Below are positions 23,621 to 31,961 of a stretch of DNA of 32,608 bases, one piece after another (within the stretch, counting starts at the first letter, position 1; every line of letters begins with the position of its first letter). This DNA comes from Acidobacteriota bacterium (GTDB lineage: Bacteria; Acidobacteriota; Terriglobia; Bryobacterales; Bryobacteraceae), in NCBI GenBank assembly GCA_016871055.1, contig VFZW01000026.1:1-32608 (forward strand), in the 5' to 3' direction. The position numbers and the translations under genes were made by a program. The notes under the pieces were generated by a model, which saw only the letters and a list, made by a program, of their open reading frames with translations, did no database searches and had not been told where the DNA came from.

Positions 23621-24604
23621 ATGGCATCAGGGACCGCCACCGTAACGGCTGAAAAGAAGATCGTACTGCTCACGCCCCGCGGCTTCTGCGCTGGCGTCGT
23701 GCGGGCGATCGACGTCGTGAAAATCGCGCTCGACACCTTCGGCGCGCCCATCTACGTCCGCAAGGAAATCGTCCACAACAAACACGTCGTCGACGAACTG
23801 CGCGAACTCGGCGCCATCTTCGTCGACGAACTGGTCGAGGTGCCCAGCGGCGCGCGCGTCATCTTCAGCGCCCACGGCGTCTCTCCGGCGGTCCGCGCCG
23901 AAGCCAAAACGCTCGATCTCAAAGTCATCGACGCCACCTGCCCGCTCGTCACCAAGGTCCACCTGGAAGCCGTGAAGTTCGCGCGCCAGGGTTACACGAT
24001 CGTCTTGATCGGCCACGAGAACCACGACGAAGTTATTGGTACTCTGGGCGAAGCCCCGGACGCTATGGTCCTCGTGCAGACCGTCGAAGACGTCGATAAG
24101 TTGCAAGTCGCGGACGAGTCGAAAATCGCATTTCTTACGCAGACGACCTTGTCGCTTGACGAAACCAGCCACATCGTCGCCCGGCTTCGCGAGCGCTTCC
24201 CGCTCATCAACGGTCCGCATTCGCAAGACATCTGCTACGCCACGGAAAACCGTCAGGTGGCCGTCAAAGCCGTCGCGCCAATGACCGAACTCCTTCTCGT
24301 CGTCGGCTCGAAGAACTCGTCCAACTCGCAGCGCCTTGTGGAAGTCTGCCGCAAGGAGGGCCGCCCGGCGTACCTCGTTGACGACGAATCGGACGTCCGT
24401 TCGGAGTGGCTGAATGGCATCAACTCCGTTTCGGTCACCGCCGGCGCTTCGGCGCCCGAGCACCTCGTCGATAGTCTCATCGCCTTCCTGCAGCGCAGCG
24501 GCTTCGGCGATGTCGAAACATTGGAAGTGAAGGAAGAGGACGTTCGCTTTTCCTTGCCCCCGGAGTTGAATTCCGCGCGTCTGACGCAGATCCGTACCGC
24601 GTAG
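23621..24604 (+). CDS. ispH: 4-hydroxy-3-methylbut-2-enyl diphosphate reductase
   Basis: A 327-residue iron-sulfur enzyme, the last step of the MEP pathway, giving IPP and DMAPP. The three cluster cysteines are C23 (TPRGFCAGV), C107 (IDATCPLV) and C205 (DICYATENRQ). FSAHGVSP and GHENHDEVIGT hold the substrate-site His and Glu residues. Some 12 residues before KIVLLTPRGFC are extra, but ATG 23621 is the only ATG before the conserved core. It is 3 nt from the squalene-hopene cyclase gene, so precursor supply and hopanoid formation share a transcript. Confidence 0.96.
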   Translation: MASGTATVTAEKKIVLLTPRGFCAGVVRAIDVVKIALDTFGAPIYVRKEIVHNKHVVDELRELGAIFVDELVEVPSGARVIFSAHGVSPAVRAEAKTLDLKVIDATCPLVTKVHLEAVKFARQGYTIVLIGHENHDEVIGTLGEAPDAMVLVQTVEDVDKLQVADESKIAFLTQTTLSLDETSHIVARLRERFPLINGPHSQDICYATENRQVAVKAVAPMTELLLVVGSKNSSNSQRLVEVCRKEGRPAYLVDDESDVRSEWLNGINSVSVTAGASAPEHLVDSLIAFLQRSGFGDVETLEVKEEDVRFSLPPELNSARLTQIRTA

Positions 24605-24607
24605 AAA

Positions 24608-26524
24608 ATGAGCCCGACCTTGCAGATGACGGATGCGGGCGCAGCCGGAGCGGCGTCGGCCATTCGGCGCGCTTCGGAGTGGTTGCTCTCGCAGCAGAGC
24701 GAAAAAGGCTACTGGTGGGGAGATCTCACCGCCGACACCACGCTCGAGTCCGACTACATTTACTTGCAGCTTTGGCTGTATGAACCGAACGAGCGCGGCT
24801 GGAATCCGCCCACCCGCCCGCAAATCGACCGCGCAGCCCGCTCGATCCTCGCGCGCCAAAACGCAAGCGACGGCGGCTTCTCTATCTATCCTGGCGGTCC
24901 CGCCGATGTTAGCGCTTCGGTAAAGGCGTACTTCGCGCTCAAAGTCGCCGGCATCGATCCCGCTTCGTCCGAAATGACGCGTCTGCGGAACTGCATTCTG
25001 TCACTCGGCGGACTGCAAGCCTGCAACAGCTACGTCAAAATCAACCTCAGCCTATTCCGCCTCTATCCGGCCGCCGACGTGCCCTCGGTGCCGCCCGAAA
25101 TGATTCTCATGGGCGACATGCTCTACCACATGAGCGCGTGGGCGCGCGCTATCGTCGTGCCACTTGCCATCGTGCAATCGATGCTCCCGGTGAAGGCGCT
25201 CCCGCCTGGGTTTTCGCTCGACGAAATCCTGGCGCCGGGTGTATCCACGGCCTTCCCGAACCCTGATGGACCGCTTTCGAAAAAGGGCTTTTTCCTCGCT
25301 CTCGACAAATTGTTCAAAGTCTGGGAACGGCACGGTTCGGACATGTTGCGCGGCAAGGCGATCGCCAAGTGCAAAGACTGGGTGCTGACGCGCACGCAAC
25401 ACTCCGACGGCCTCGCCGCCATCTACCCGCCGATGATGTACACCATCATGGCGCTCGATGTCATGGGCCACGATGAGAACGATCCCGCCCGCATCGAAGC
25501 CGAACGCCACCTCGACGATCTCATGGTCGACGACGGCAATCGCTTCTTCTTCCAGCCCTGTTTCTCGGTCGTCTGGGACACGGCAATCGCCATGCACGCG
25601 CTCGCCGAAGCCGGCACGGCGCCGCCCGAACGGCTGCAACTCGCCGCCGATTGGCTCATCTCGAAAGAGGTTCGCCGCAAGGGCGATTGGTCCAAGCACC
25701 GCCCGAACACCGAGCCCTCCGGCTGGTACTTCGAATTTGCCAACGAGTTCTACCCCGACATCGACGACACCGGCATGGTGATGATCGCCCTCGGCCTCGT
25801 CAAAGGCCGCGACGCTGCCGCTCACGGCGCAACTTCCAAACGCGCCGTGCAATGGTTGTTCGACATGCAGGCCTCGGACGGCGGCTGGGCGGCCTTCGAT
25901 GTCGATAACAACTGGCCCGCGCTGACCCACGTTCCATTCGCCGACCACAATGCAATGCTCGATCCCACCTGCCCCGATATCAGCGGCCGTGTGCTCGAAT
26001 GCCTCGCGCTGCACGGCGTCGATGTGAATCACGCGGCGATGCGCAAGGGTGTCGAGTATCTGATCCGCACGCAAGAACAGGACGGCAGCTGGTTCGGCCG
26101 CTGGGGCGTCGACTACATCTACGGCACCTACCTCGCGCTGCGCGGCCTGCGTGCCGCTGGGGAAAGCGATCGCGAAGTGCACACGCTTCGAGGCGGCGAA
26201 TGGCTGCGCTCGATTCAGAACGCCGATGGCGGTTGGGGCGAGAGCTGCGAAAGCTACGCCAAGAACACCTACGTCAACGCACCCTCGACGCCGTCGCAAA
26301 CCGCTTGGGCCATCCTCGGCCTGCTCGCCAGCGGTGACGATCGCAGCGATTCACTCGAACGCGCCGCCGACTACCTGGTCAAAACCCAGCGCCCGGACGG
26401 CACATGGGACGAACCGCAGGCCACGGGCACCGGTTTCCCGCGCGTGTTCTATCTCAACTACCATATGTACCGGAACTCGTTTCCGCTGCTCGCGCTCGCG
26501 GCGTTCCTGAAAACGCGGGCGTAA
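24608..26524 (+). CDS. shc: Squalene-hopene cyclase
   Basis: A 638-residue class II triterpene cyclase that folds squalene to hopene and diplopterol at the membrane. The catalytic acid motif D384-I-D386-D387-T388 (FYPDIDDTGMV) is intact. QW repeats run through the sequence, for example DGGFSIYPGG, DGGWAAFDVDNNW, QEQDGSWFGRWGVDYIYGT, NADGGWGESCESY and RPDGTWDE. The end (FYLNYHMYRNSFPLLALAAF) is the usual C-terminus. It could be called hpnF in hopanoid nomenclature. It is 3 nt after ispH and 1 nt before hpnA. Confidence 0.97.
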   Translation: MSPTLQMTDAGAAGAASAIRRASEWLLSQQSEKGYWWGDLTADTTLESDYIYLQLWLYEPNERGWNPPTRPQIDRAARSILARQNASDGGFSIYPGGPADVSASVKAYFALKVAGIDPASSEMTRLRNCILSLGGLQACNSYVKINLSLFRLYPAADVPSVPPEMILMGDMLYHMSAWARAIVVPLAIVQSMLPVKALPPGFSLDEILAPGVSTAFPNPDGPLSKKGFFLALDKLFKVWERHGSDMLRGKAIAKCKDWVLTRTQHSDGLAAIYPPMMYTIMALDVMGHDENDPARIEAERHLDDLMVDDGNRFFFQPCFSVVWDTAIAMHALAEAGTAPPERLQLAADWLISKEVRRKGDWSKHRPNTEPSGWYFEFANEFYPDIDDTGMVMIALGLVKGRDAAAHGATSKRAVQWLFDMQASDGGWAAFDVDNNWPALTHVPFADHNAMLDPTCPDISGRVLECLALHGVDVNHAAMRKGVEYLIRTQEQDGSWFGRWGVDYIYGTYLALRGLRAAGESDREVHTLRGGEWLRSIQNADGGWGESCESYAKNTYVNAPSTPSQTAWAILGLLASGDDRSDSLERAADYLVKTQRPDGTWDEPQATGTGFPRVFYLNYHMYRNSFPLLALAAFLKTRA

Positions 26525-26525
26525 C

Positions 26526-27488
26526 GTGAAGCCTGTTCTCGTCACAGGCGCGTCGGGATTTGTCGGCTGGCACGTCGCGCGGCTTTTGTCCGAACGCGGG
26601 TTCGCCGTCCGCGCGATGACCCGCGGTATTAACCCTGTACCCGAGCTGAATGTCGAAGTCGTCAAGGCGGATCTCACCGATCGCACTTCGCTCGAAAAGG
26701 CCGTCGAAGGCTGCTCCGCCGTCTTTCATGTCGCCGCCGACTATCGTCTCTGGGCCAAGGATCCTCGCGAGCTGTATGCGTCAAACGTCGACGGTACACG
26801 CGCGCTGTTCGAAGCCGCCCGCGCCGCGCGGGTTGATCGCGTCGTCTACACCTCCACTGTCGGTTGCATCGGTTTCATCGACGGCGGACTCGGCGACGAA
26901 ACCACGCCCGTATCGCTCAACGACATGACCAGCCACTACAAGCGTTCGAAGTTTCTCGCCGAGCAAGTTGCGCTCGAATTCGCGGCCTCGGGTTTGCCGG
27001 TCGTCATCGTCAATCCCACCGCGCCCGTCGGCGACCACGACTTCAAACCGACCCCGACCGGCCAAACCATCGCCGATTTTCTCCGAGGCAACATGCCCGC
27101 CTATCTCGACACCGGCCTCAATATCGTCGATGTCCGCGACGTCGCGCTTGGCCATCTGCTCGCATTCGAAAAAGGCCGCCCCGGCGAACGCTATATCCTG
27201 GGATCGGAGAACCTGACGTTAAAACAAATCTTTGAAGTTTTGTCTTCTCTCAGCGGAGTCAAGGCGCCGTCGATCGAAATCCCGTACTTCGTCGCCTGGC
27301 TCGCGGCGGCTGCGGGCGGCGCGATATCGTCGTTCACCGGCAAGCCACCCCGCGCCCCCATGGAAGGCGTACGCATGGCGCGCAAGAAGATGTGGGTCCG
27401 TCATGACAAAGCCGCGCGCGAACTAGGCTTCTCTCCACAGCCTGCCCGAATCGCGTTGCAGAATGCCTACGAGTGGTTTCGGAAATGA
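26526..27488 (+). CDS. hpnA: Hopanoid-associated NAD(P)-binding sugar epimerase/DFR-like protein HpnA
   Basis: A 320-residue extended SDR. GTG 26526 follows the cyclase stop after one base and gives KPVLVTGASGFVGWHVARLL, the G-x-x-G-x-x-G cofactor site. The active site is T-S-x-x-Y-K-x-S-K (MTSHYKRSKFLAE). VVIVNPTAPVGDHDFKPTP and GERYILGSENLTL follow the HpnA family (dihydroflavonol-reductase-like). HpnA is a regular member of hopanoid loci; its reaction is not established. The gene overlaps hpnG by ATGA. Confidence 0.92.
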   Translation: MKPVLVTGASGFVGWHVARLLSERGFAVRAMTRGINPVPELNVEVVKADLTDRTSLEKAVEGCSAVFHVAADYRLWAKDPRELYASNVDGTRALFEAARAARVDRVVYTSTVGCIGFIDGGLGDETTPVSLNDMTSHYKRSKFLAEQVALEFAASGLPVVIVNPTAPVGDHDFKPTPTGQTIADFLRGNMPAYLDTGLNIVDVRDVALGHLLAFEKGRPGERYILGSENLTLKQIFEVLSSLSGVKAPSIEIPYFVAWLAAAAGGAISSFTGKPPRAPMEGVRMARKKMWVRHDKAARELGFSPQPARIALQNAYEWFRK

Positions 27489-28093
27489 AAACCATTGTCG
27501 CCATCGCCTCCGAGCCCTTCGAATTCAAACCGTGGATCAAGCGCAATCGATCCGTCCACGCCTTCGCCGAAGGCCCCGGCCCGCGCCTCGCGCAACGATC
27601 TCTGCAAACCGCCATCGATCAACTCGGCAAGATCGATGTCCTTCTCAGCATTGGCCTCTGCGGCGCGCTCGACCCCAATCTCCAACTCAACGACATCGTC
27701 AGCGCCACCTTGGTAAACGAGTGGCCCGCCGAGCCGCTCCCCAACGCCAAGAGCGCAAAGCTACTCTCGATCGACCGCTTCCTCGGTAACAAAGAAGAAA
27801 AGCAGAACTTCCACCGGCAGGGCTACGATATCGTCGAGATGGAAGCCGTGGCCCTCGCAAAATGGGCGGCCGAAACAAACACGAAATTCCACGCGGTCAA
27901 GGTCGTCAGCGATCTCGCCGGCGAAGAGTTCGCGCTCGACTTCAACGCCCACCGCGACCCCGATGGCCGCTTCAAGAAAGCGTCAATCGCGCTGGCGGGA
28001 TTGGTGCATCCGCGTGATCTATATCGCATGGCAAGCAGAGGAAGCGCCGCATCGGCGAAACTAGGAGAGTTCCTTTCGAAATATGAGTTCTAA
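27485..28093 (+). CDS. hpnG: Hopanoid nucleoside phosphorylase-like protein HpnG
   Basis: A 202-residue member of the nucleoside phosphorylase superfamily (ATG 27485, ATGA overlap with hpnA). VLLSIGLCGALDPNLQLND is the phosphorylase Gly loop, and YDIVEMEAVALAKWA and VVSDLAGEEFA are the base- and ribose-binding parts. HpnG removes adenine from adenosylhopane, giving (phospho)ribosylhopane, in established pathways. The gene is shorter than many nucleoside phosphorylases, as usual for HpnG. hpnH, which makes the substrate, is not in the window. It overlaps the next dehydrogenase gene by 11 nt. Confidence 0.9.
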   Translation: MKTIVAIASEPFEFKPWIKRNRSVHAFAEGPGPRLAQRSLQTAIDQLGKIDVLLSIGLCGALDPNLQLNDIVSATLVNEWPAEPLPNAKSAKLLSIDRFLGNKEEKQNFHRQGYDIVEMEAVALAKWAAETNTKFHAVKVVSDLAGEEFALDFNAHRDPDGRFKKASIALAGLVHPRDLYRMASRGSAASAKLGEFLSKYEF

Positions 28094-29159
28094 CGGGGTC
28101 ATGCGCGCGGCGGTGTACCGCGGCAACAATCAGGTAGTCGTCGAGGAAGTGCCGGTTCCCGAAATCGGCCCCGGCGAACTGCTCGTCAAAGTTCACTCCT
28201 GCGGCATTTGCCACACGGATTTGAAGAAGGTCGAATACGATCTGCTTCCGCCGCCGCGCATCTACGGCCACGAGACGGCTGGTGTCGTCGTGCGTGTCGG
28301 CGCCGGTGTGACGAAGTTCAATGAGGGCGATCGCGTCGTCGCCTTTCATCACATTCCGTGTGGAAAATGTTTTTACTGCGCGCGGCGTCTCTACGCCCAA
28401 TGCGCGGTTTACAAGAAGGTCGGCATCACCGCCGGCTTCGAACCCGCCGGCGGCGGCTTCGCGCAGTACATCCGCATCATGGATTGGATCGTCGACCGCG
28501 GCGTCGAGCTCATCCCCGACGGCGTGTCCTTTGACACCGCCTGTTTCGTCGAACCCGTCAACACCTGCGTCAAAGCCGTGTGGATGGCCGATCCCCGTCC
28601 CGATGAACTCGCCGTAGTCATGGGGCAAGGCCCCATCGGACTCCTCTTCACGATGCTGCTCAAGCACAAGGGTATCCGCACTGTCGCTACCGACACCATG
28701 CCCGAACGCCGCGCCTTTAGCCAACACTTCGGCGCGTCGGCGTGCTGGGATCCGCGCACAACAGACGTCGCCGCCGAGTGCGCCGCGCTCACCGAAGGCC
28801 GCGGCGCCGACATCGTTTTCATCGCCGCGTCCGCGCCCGGAATCGTCGAACAGGCCATCCGCTGCACCCGCCCCGGGGCGAAAATTCTGCTCTTCGCGCA
28901 GACCTCCGACAAGGAAAGAATCGAACTCTCCGGCAAGGACATCTGTACGGGGGAACGTATGGTTTTCGGTTCGTACAGCGCCGATGTGGACTTGCAGCGC
29001 GTTTCCGCCGATCTTGTATTTAGCGGCGCGATTCCGGTCGGCGAGCTGGTCAGCCACCGTTTTCCGCTTGACGAAATCAGCGCGGGTTTTGACCTGGCGT
29101 TGCATCCGTCGCCAAAATCGCTCAAAATTGTTGTTTGGCCTCAGGGACACGACAAGTGA
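28083..29159 (+). CDS. Zinc-type medium-chain dehydrogenase, first of a pair in the hopanoid operon
   Basis: A 358-residue alcohol/polyol dehydrogenase. ATG 28083 gives SSNGVMRAAVYRG; ATG 28101 is an alternative. The catalytic zinc site is C40 (SCGICHTD), H63-E64 (GHET); the structural zinc is held by C93, C96, C99 and C107 (CGKCFYCARRLYAQC). GQGPIGLL is the NAD(P) loop. The family includes sorbitol and threonine dehydrogenases, and also TarJ-like ribulose-5-phosphate reductases. Its place straight after hpnG, with overlapping starts, suggests a role in processing the ribose-derived side chain of hopanoids (inference). All residues needed for activity are present. Confidence 0.88.
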   Translation: MSSNGVMRAAVYRGNNQVVVEEVPVPEIGPGELLVKVHSCGICHTDLKKVEYDLLPPPRIYGHETAGVVVRVGAGVTKFNEGDRVVAFHHIPCGKCFYCARRLYAQCAVYKKVGITAGFEPAGGGFAQYIRIMDWIVDRGVELIPDGVSFDTACFVEPVNTCVKAVWMADPRPDELAVVMGQGPIGLLFTMLLKHKGIRTVATDTMPERRAFSQHFGASACWDPRTTDVAAECAALTEGRGADIVFIAASAPGIVEQAIRCTRPGAKILLFAQTSDKERIELSGKDICTGERMVFGSYSADVDLQRVSADLVFSGAIPVGELVSHRFPLDEISAGFDLALHPSPKSLKIVVWPQGHDK

Positions 29160-30196
29160 CGCAAAAGATGCAGGCCGCCGTCCTGTATGGCAAGGAAGAC
29201 GTTAAGGTCGAATCGGTAGAAGTGCCGAAGATCGGGCCGGGCGACGTTCTCGTTCGAGTGAAAGCCGCGCTCACCTGCGGCACCGACGTGAAGGTCTTCC
29301 GCCGAGGCTATCATGCGCGCATGATCCAACCGCCCGCGCTGTTCGGCCACGAACTGGCTGGCGATATTGTCGCCGCCGGATCCGCCGTCTCGAAGTTCCG
29401 CGCCGGCGATCGCGTCGTCGCCGCCAACTCCGCGCCCTGCGGCAACTGCTTCTACTGCAAGAAGCATCTCGAAAATCTCTGCGACGACCTGCTCTTCAAC
29501 AACGGCGCTTACGCGGAGTTCATTCGCATCCCGAGCCGCATCGTTGAAAAGAACACGTACCGCATTCCGGCGCATGTCGACTACCAAGACGCGGCCCTCG
29601 CGGAACCGCTCGCCTGCGTGCTCCGCGGCCTCGAAGAATCGCACGTCCGCCCTGGTGACACTGTCGTGGTCATCGGCCTCGGCCCGATCGGACTCATGTT
29701 CGTTCGCATGGCCAAAGTGATGGGCGCTCGCGTCATCGCCATGGCGCGCCGTCATGAGCAACTTGAAGACGCAAGGCGCATGGGCGCGGCGCATCTCGTC
29801 TGCCTGCCGGAGTCCGACGATCCCGTCGGCTTGGTGCGCGGCTTGACCGATGGCCGGGGCGCCGACGTCGTCATCGAAGCCGTCGGCAAACCCGAAGTCT
29901 GGAATCTCTCCGTGCAACTGCTGCGCAAGGGTGGCACGGTGAATTTCTTCGGCGGCTGCCCGAACGATACCCGCGTCGATCTCGACACCAACATGCTCCA
30001 CTACTCCGAGATCACCTGCAAAGCGAGCTTCCATCACACGCCCGGACTGATCCAGGACGCACTCGAAGCCGTCTCCCGCCGCGACATCTGCGCCACCGAT
30101 TTCATCGCCGGTCAAGCGCCGCTGTCCAGTCTCCGCGACGTCCTCCGCATGCTCATGAATTCCAGCGGCCGCCTGAAGACCGCGATCATTCCGTAA
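29156..30196 (+). CDS. Zinc-type medium-chain dehydrogenase, second of the pair
   Basis: A 346-residue paralogue of the previous gene (GTG 29156, GTGA overlap). Catalytic zinc residues C41 (TCGTDVK) and H65-E66 (GHEL) and structural C95, C98, C101, C109 (CGNCFYCKKHLENLC) are kept; VIGLGPIGLMF binds NAD(P). The two proteins share layout but are clearly diverged, so a hetero-oligomer or two successive steps are both possible. Like its neighbour it sits between hpnG and hpnC, a position that suggests work on hopanoid side chains. Confidence 0.88.
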   Translation: MTQKMQAAVLYGKEDVKVESVEVPKIGPGDVLVRVKAALTCGTDVKVFRRGYHARMIQPPALFGHELAGDIVAAGSAVSKFRAGDRVVAANSAPCGNCFYCKKHLENLCDDLLFNNGAYAEFIRIPSRIVEKNTYRIPAHVDYQDAALAEPLACVLRGLEESHVRPGDTVVVIGLGPIGLMFVRMAKVMGARVIAMARRHEQLEDARRMGAAHLVCLPESDDPVGLVRGLTDGRGADVVIEAVGKPEVWNLSVQLLRKGGTVNFFGGCPNDTRVDLDTNMLHYSEITCKASFHHTPGLIQDALEAVSRRDICATDFIAGQAPLSSLRDVLRMLMNSSGRLKTAIIP

Positions 30197-30201
30197 CCGG
30201 A

Positions 30202-31116
30202 ATGCTGGCGCCCAAGGATTTCGTCGAAGACCGCTCCGCCATGGAGCGCGCGTGGCCATTGGAAGAAGCGCTTGCCTACACTCGTTGGATCGCTACGTCA
30301 CACTACGAGAATTTTCACGTCGTCAGCTTCCTGCTGCCCAAGCGCCTTCACCAGGACTTTTACAACGTCTACGCCTTCTGCCGCTGGGCGGACGATCTCG
30401 GCGACGAAATCGGCGACACCGCCGAGAGCCTGCGTCTCTTAAACTGGTGGCGCGCCGAACTGCATCGTTGCTTCGACGGCGCCGCAACACACCCCGTCTT
30501 CGTCGCCCTCGGCCCAACCGCCCGCAAATACAATTTGCCTCGCGATCCCTTCGACGATCTCATCACCGCCTTCGAACACGACCAGCGCGTGATTCGCTAT
30601 CAAAACTGGGACGAAGTCGTCGCTTACTGCAAGAACTCGGCTAACCCAGTCGGCCGCCTTGTCCTTGGCTTGTGTGGATACAACGATGCCGCACGCTGTG
30701 CCTTGAGCGACGCCACCTGTACCGCGCTCCAACTCGCCAACTTCTGGCAGGATGTTTCGGTCGACCTCGAGAAGGACCGCATCTATCTGCCCCTCGATGT
30801 CCTCGCCAAACACGGCGTCTCGGTCGAAGATGTCTACGCGCGCCGCTTCACGCCCGCCTTTGCCTCGGCGATGCAAGAGGTCTGCGGAGTCGCCCGAGAA
30901 CTCTTCGAAAAAGGCCTCGCTCTGCCGCCGATGCTCGACCGCCGCCTCGCGCTCGACATCACGCTCTTCTCGCGCGGCGGCCTCCGCATCCTCGATAAGA
31001 TTGCCTCACAGGGCTACGATGTGCTCTCCGCCCGCCCGCACATCTCAAAGAGCGAACGCGTCGCGCTGCTGCTCAAAACCCTCGTCCAATTCACCTTCGC
31101 CCGAGCCGCGGCATGA
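30202..31116 (+). CDS. hpnC: Squalene synthase HpnC (hydroxysqualene synthase)
   Basis: A 304-residue member of the trans-isoprenyl (squalene/phytoene) synthase family. The two Asp-rich motifs are D64-D65-L-G-D68-E69 (FCRWADDLGDE) and NFWQDVSVDLEKDRIYLP. The N-terminus (YTRWIATSHYENFHVVSFLLPK) is typical of HpnC. In the three-step bacterial route HpnD makes presqualene diphosphate, HpnC turns it to hydroxysqualene, and HpnE reduces this to squalene. It starts 5 nt after the second dehydrogenase and overlaps hpnD by ATGA. Confidence 0.93.
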   Translation: MLAPKDFVEDRSAMERAWPLEEALAYTRWIATSHYENFHVVSFLLPKRLHQDFYNVYAFCRWADDLGDEIGDTAESLRLLNWWRAELHRCFDGAATHPVFVALGPTARKYNLPRDPFDDLITAFEHDQRVIRYQNWDEVVAYCKNSANPVGRLVLGLCGYNDAARCALSDATCTALQLANFWQDVSVDLEKDRIYLPLDVLAKHGVSVEDVYARRFTPAFASAMQEVCGVARELFEKGLALPPMLDRRLALDITLFSRGGLRILDKIASQGYDVLSARPHISKSERVALLLKTLVQFTFARAAA

Positions 31117-31961
31117 TCACCGTCGCCGAGTCTTACGTCTACTGCCGCGAAACCGCCCGCGCTCGCGCCAAGAATTTCTACTATTCCTTCGTCCTCCTTC
31201 GCGACGACCAATGCGACGCCATGTGCGCCATGTACGCCTTCATGCGCTACTGCGACGATCTCAGCGACGAAACCGACACCTCAACCGAAGAAACCATGGA
31301 CGAATGGCGCGCCGATCTGGCCAGCGCGCTAAACGGCAAATACGCCGATCACCCCGTCTGGCCCGCCTTCCACGACGCCGTCAAACGTTACAATATCCCG
31401 CACGAATACTTCCACGCCATGATTGATGGCGTCTCAAGCGATTTGAAGCCCCGCACCATCCACACCTTCGACGATCTTTATCAATACTGCTACCGCGTCG
31501 CCTCCGTCGCTGGACTGACAATCGTTCACATCTTCGGCTTCAAGGACCGCCGCGCACTCGAACTCGCCGAGAAGTGCGGCATCGCCTTTCAGCTAACCAA
31601 CATCCTCCGCGATGTCCGTGAAGACTTCGAAATGGGCCGCGTCTATTTACCCGCCGAGGATCTCGACCGCTTCGGTGTCTCGCCGTCAAATCTTGCCTAC
31701 ACGCCCGATTTCGTCGAACTCATGCGCTTCGAAGCTGCGCGCGCTTTCGACTACTACAATCAATCGATGCCGCTTATCCGCATGGTCGACAAAGACAGCC
31801 GCGCCTCGCTCTGGGCGTTGATTCAAATCTACTACCGCCTCCTGCAACGCATCGAAGCCCACCAATACCGCGTGCTCGATCGCCGCGTGCGGCTATCAAC
31901 GTTTGAAAAGGTGTGGCTTGTGCTGCAAGCCGGAGGCCGCAAACTCGTCGGCGCGTATTAG
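31113..31961 (+). CDS. hpnD: Presqualene diphosphate synthase HpnD
   Basis: A 282-residue squalene/phytoene synthase family enzyme that condenses two farnesyl diphosphates to presqualene diphosphate. Motifs: D48-D49-L-S-D52-E53 (YCDDLSDE) and LTNILRDVREDFEMGRVYLP. Start ATG 31113 overlaps the hpnC stop. It is the last gene of the operon; the stop at 31959-31961 overlaps by 4 nt the end of the opposite HEPN remnant. The expected partner hpnE does not follow. Confidence 0.94.
   Translation: MITVAESYVYCRETARARAKNFYYSFVLLRDDQCDAMCAMYAFMRYCDDLSDETDTSTEETMDEWRADLASALNGKYADHPVWPAFHDAVKRYNIPHEYFHAMIDGVSSDLKPRTIHTFDDLYQYCYRVASVAGLTIVHIFGFKDRRALELAEKCGIAFQLTNILRDVREDFEMGRVYLPAEDLDRFGVSPSNLAYTPDFVELMRFEAARAFDYYNQSMPLIRMVDKDSRASLWALIQIYYRLLQRIEAHQYRVLDRRVRLSTFEKVWLVLQAGGRKLVGAY

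Noticed and set aside
23627-24859. 410-codon minus-strand frame opposite ispH and the cyclase start
   Set aside because: Shadow of ispH; it crosses the boundary of two real genes and shows no family motif.
25052-26299. 415-codon minus-strand frame opposite the squalene-hopene cyclase
   Set aside because: Shadow of a gene with a complete DxDDT motif and QW repeats.
27972-30259. Two long minus-strand frames opposite the two dehydrogenases
   Set aside because: Both coincide with the third-position G+C pattern of the zinc dehydrogenases and have no motif.
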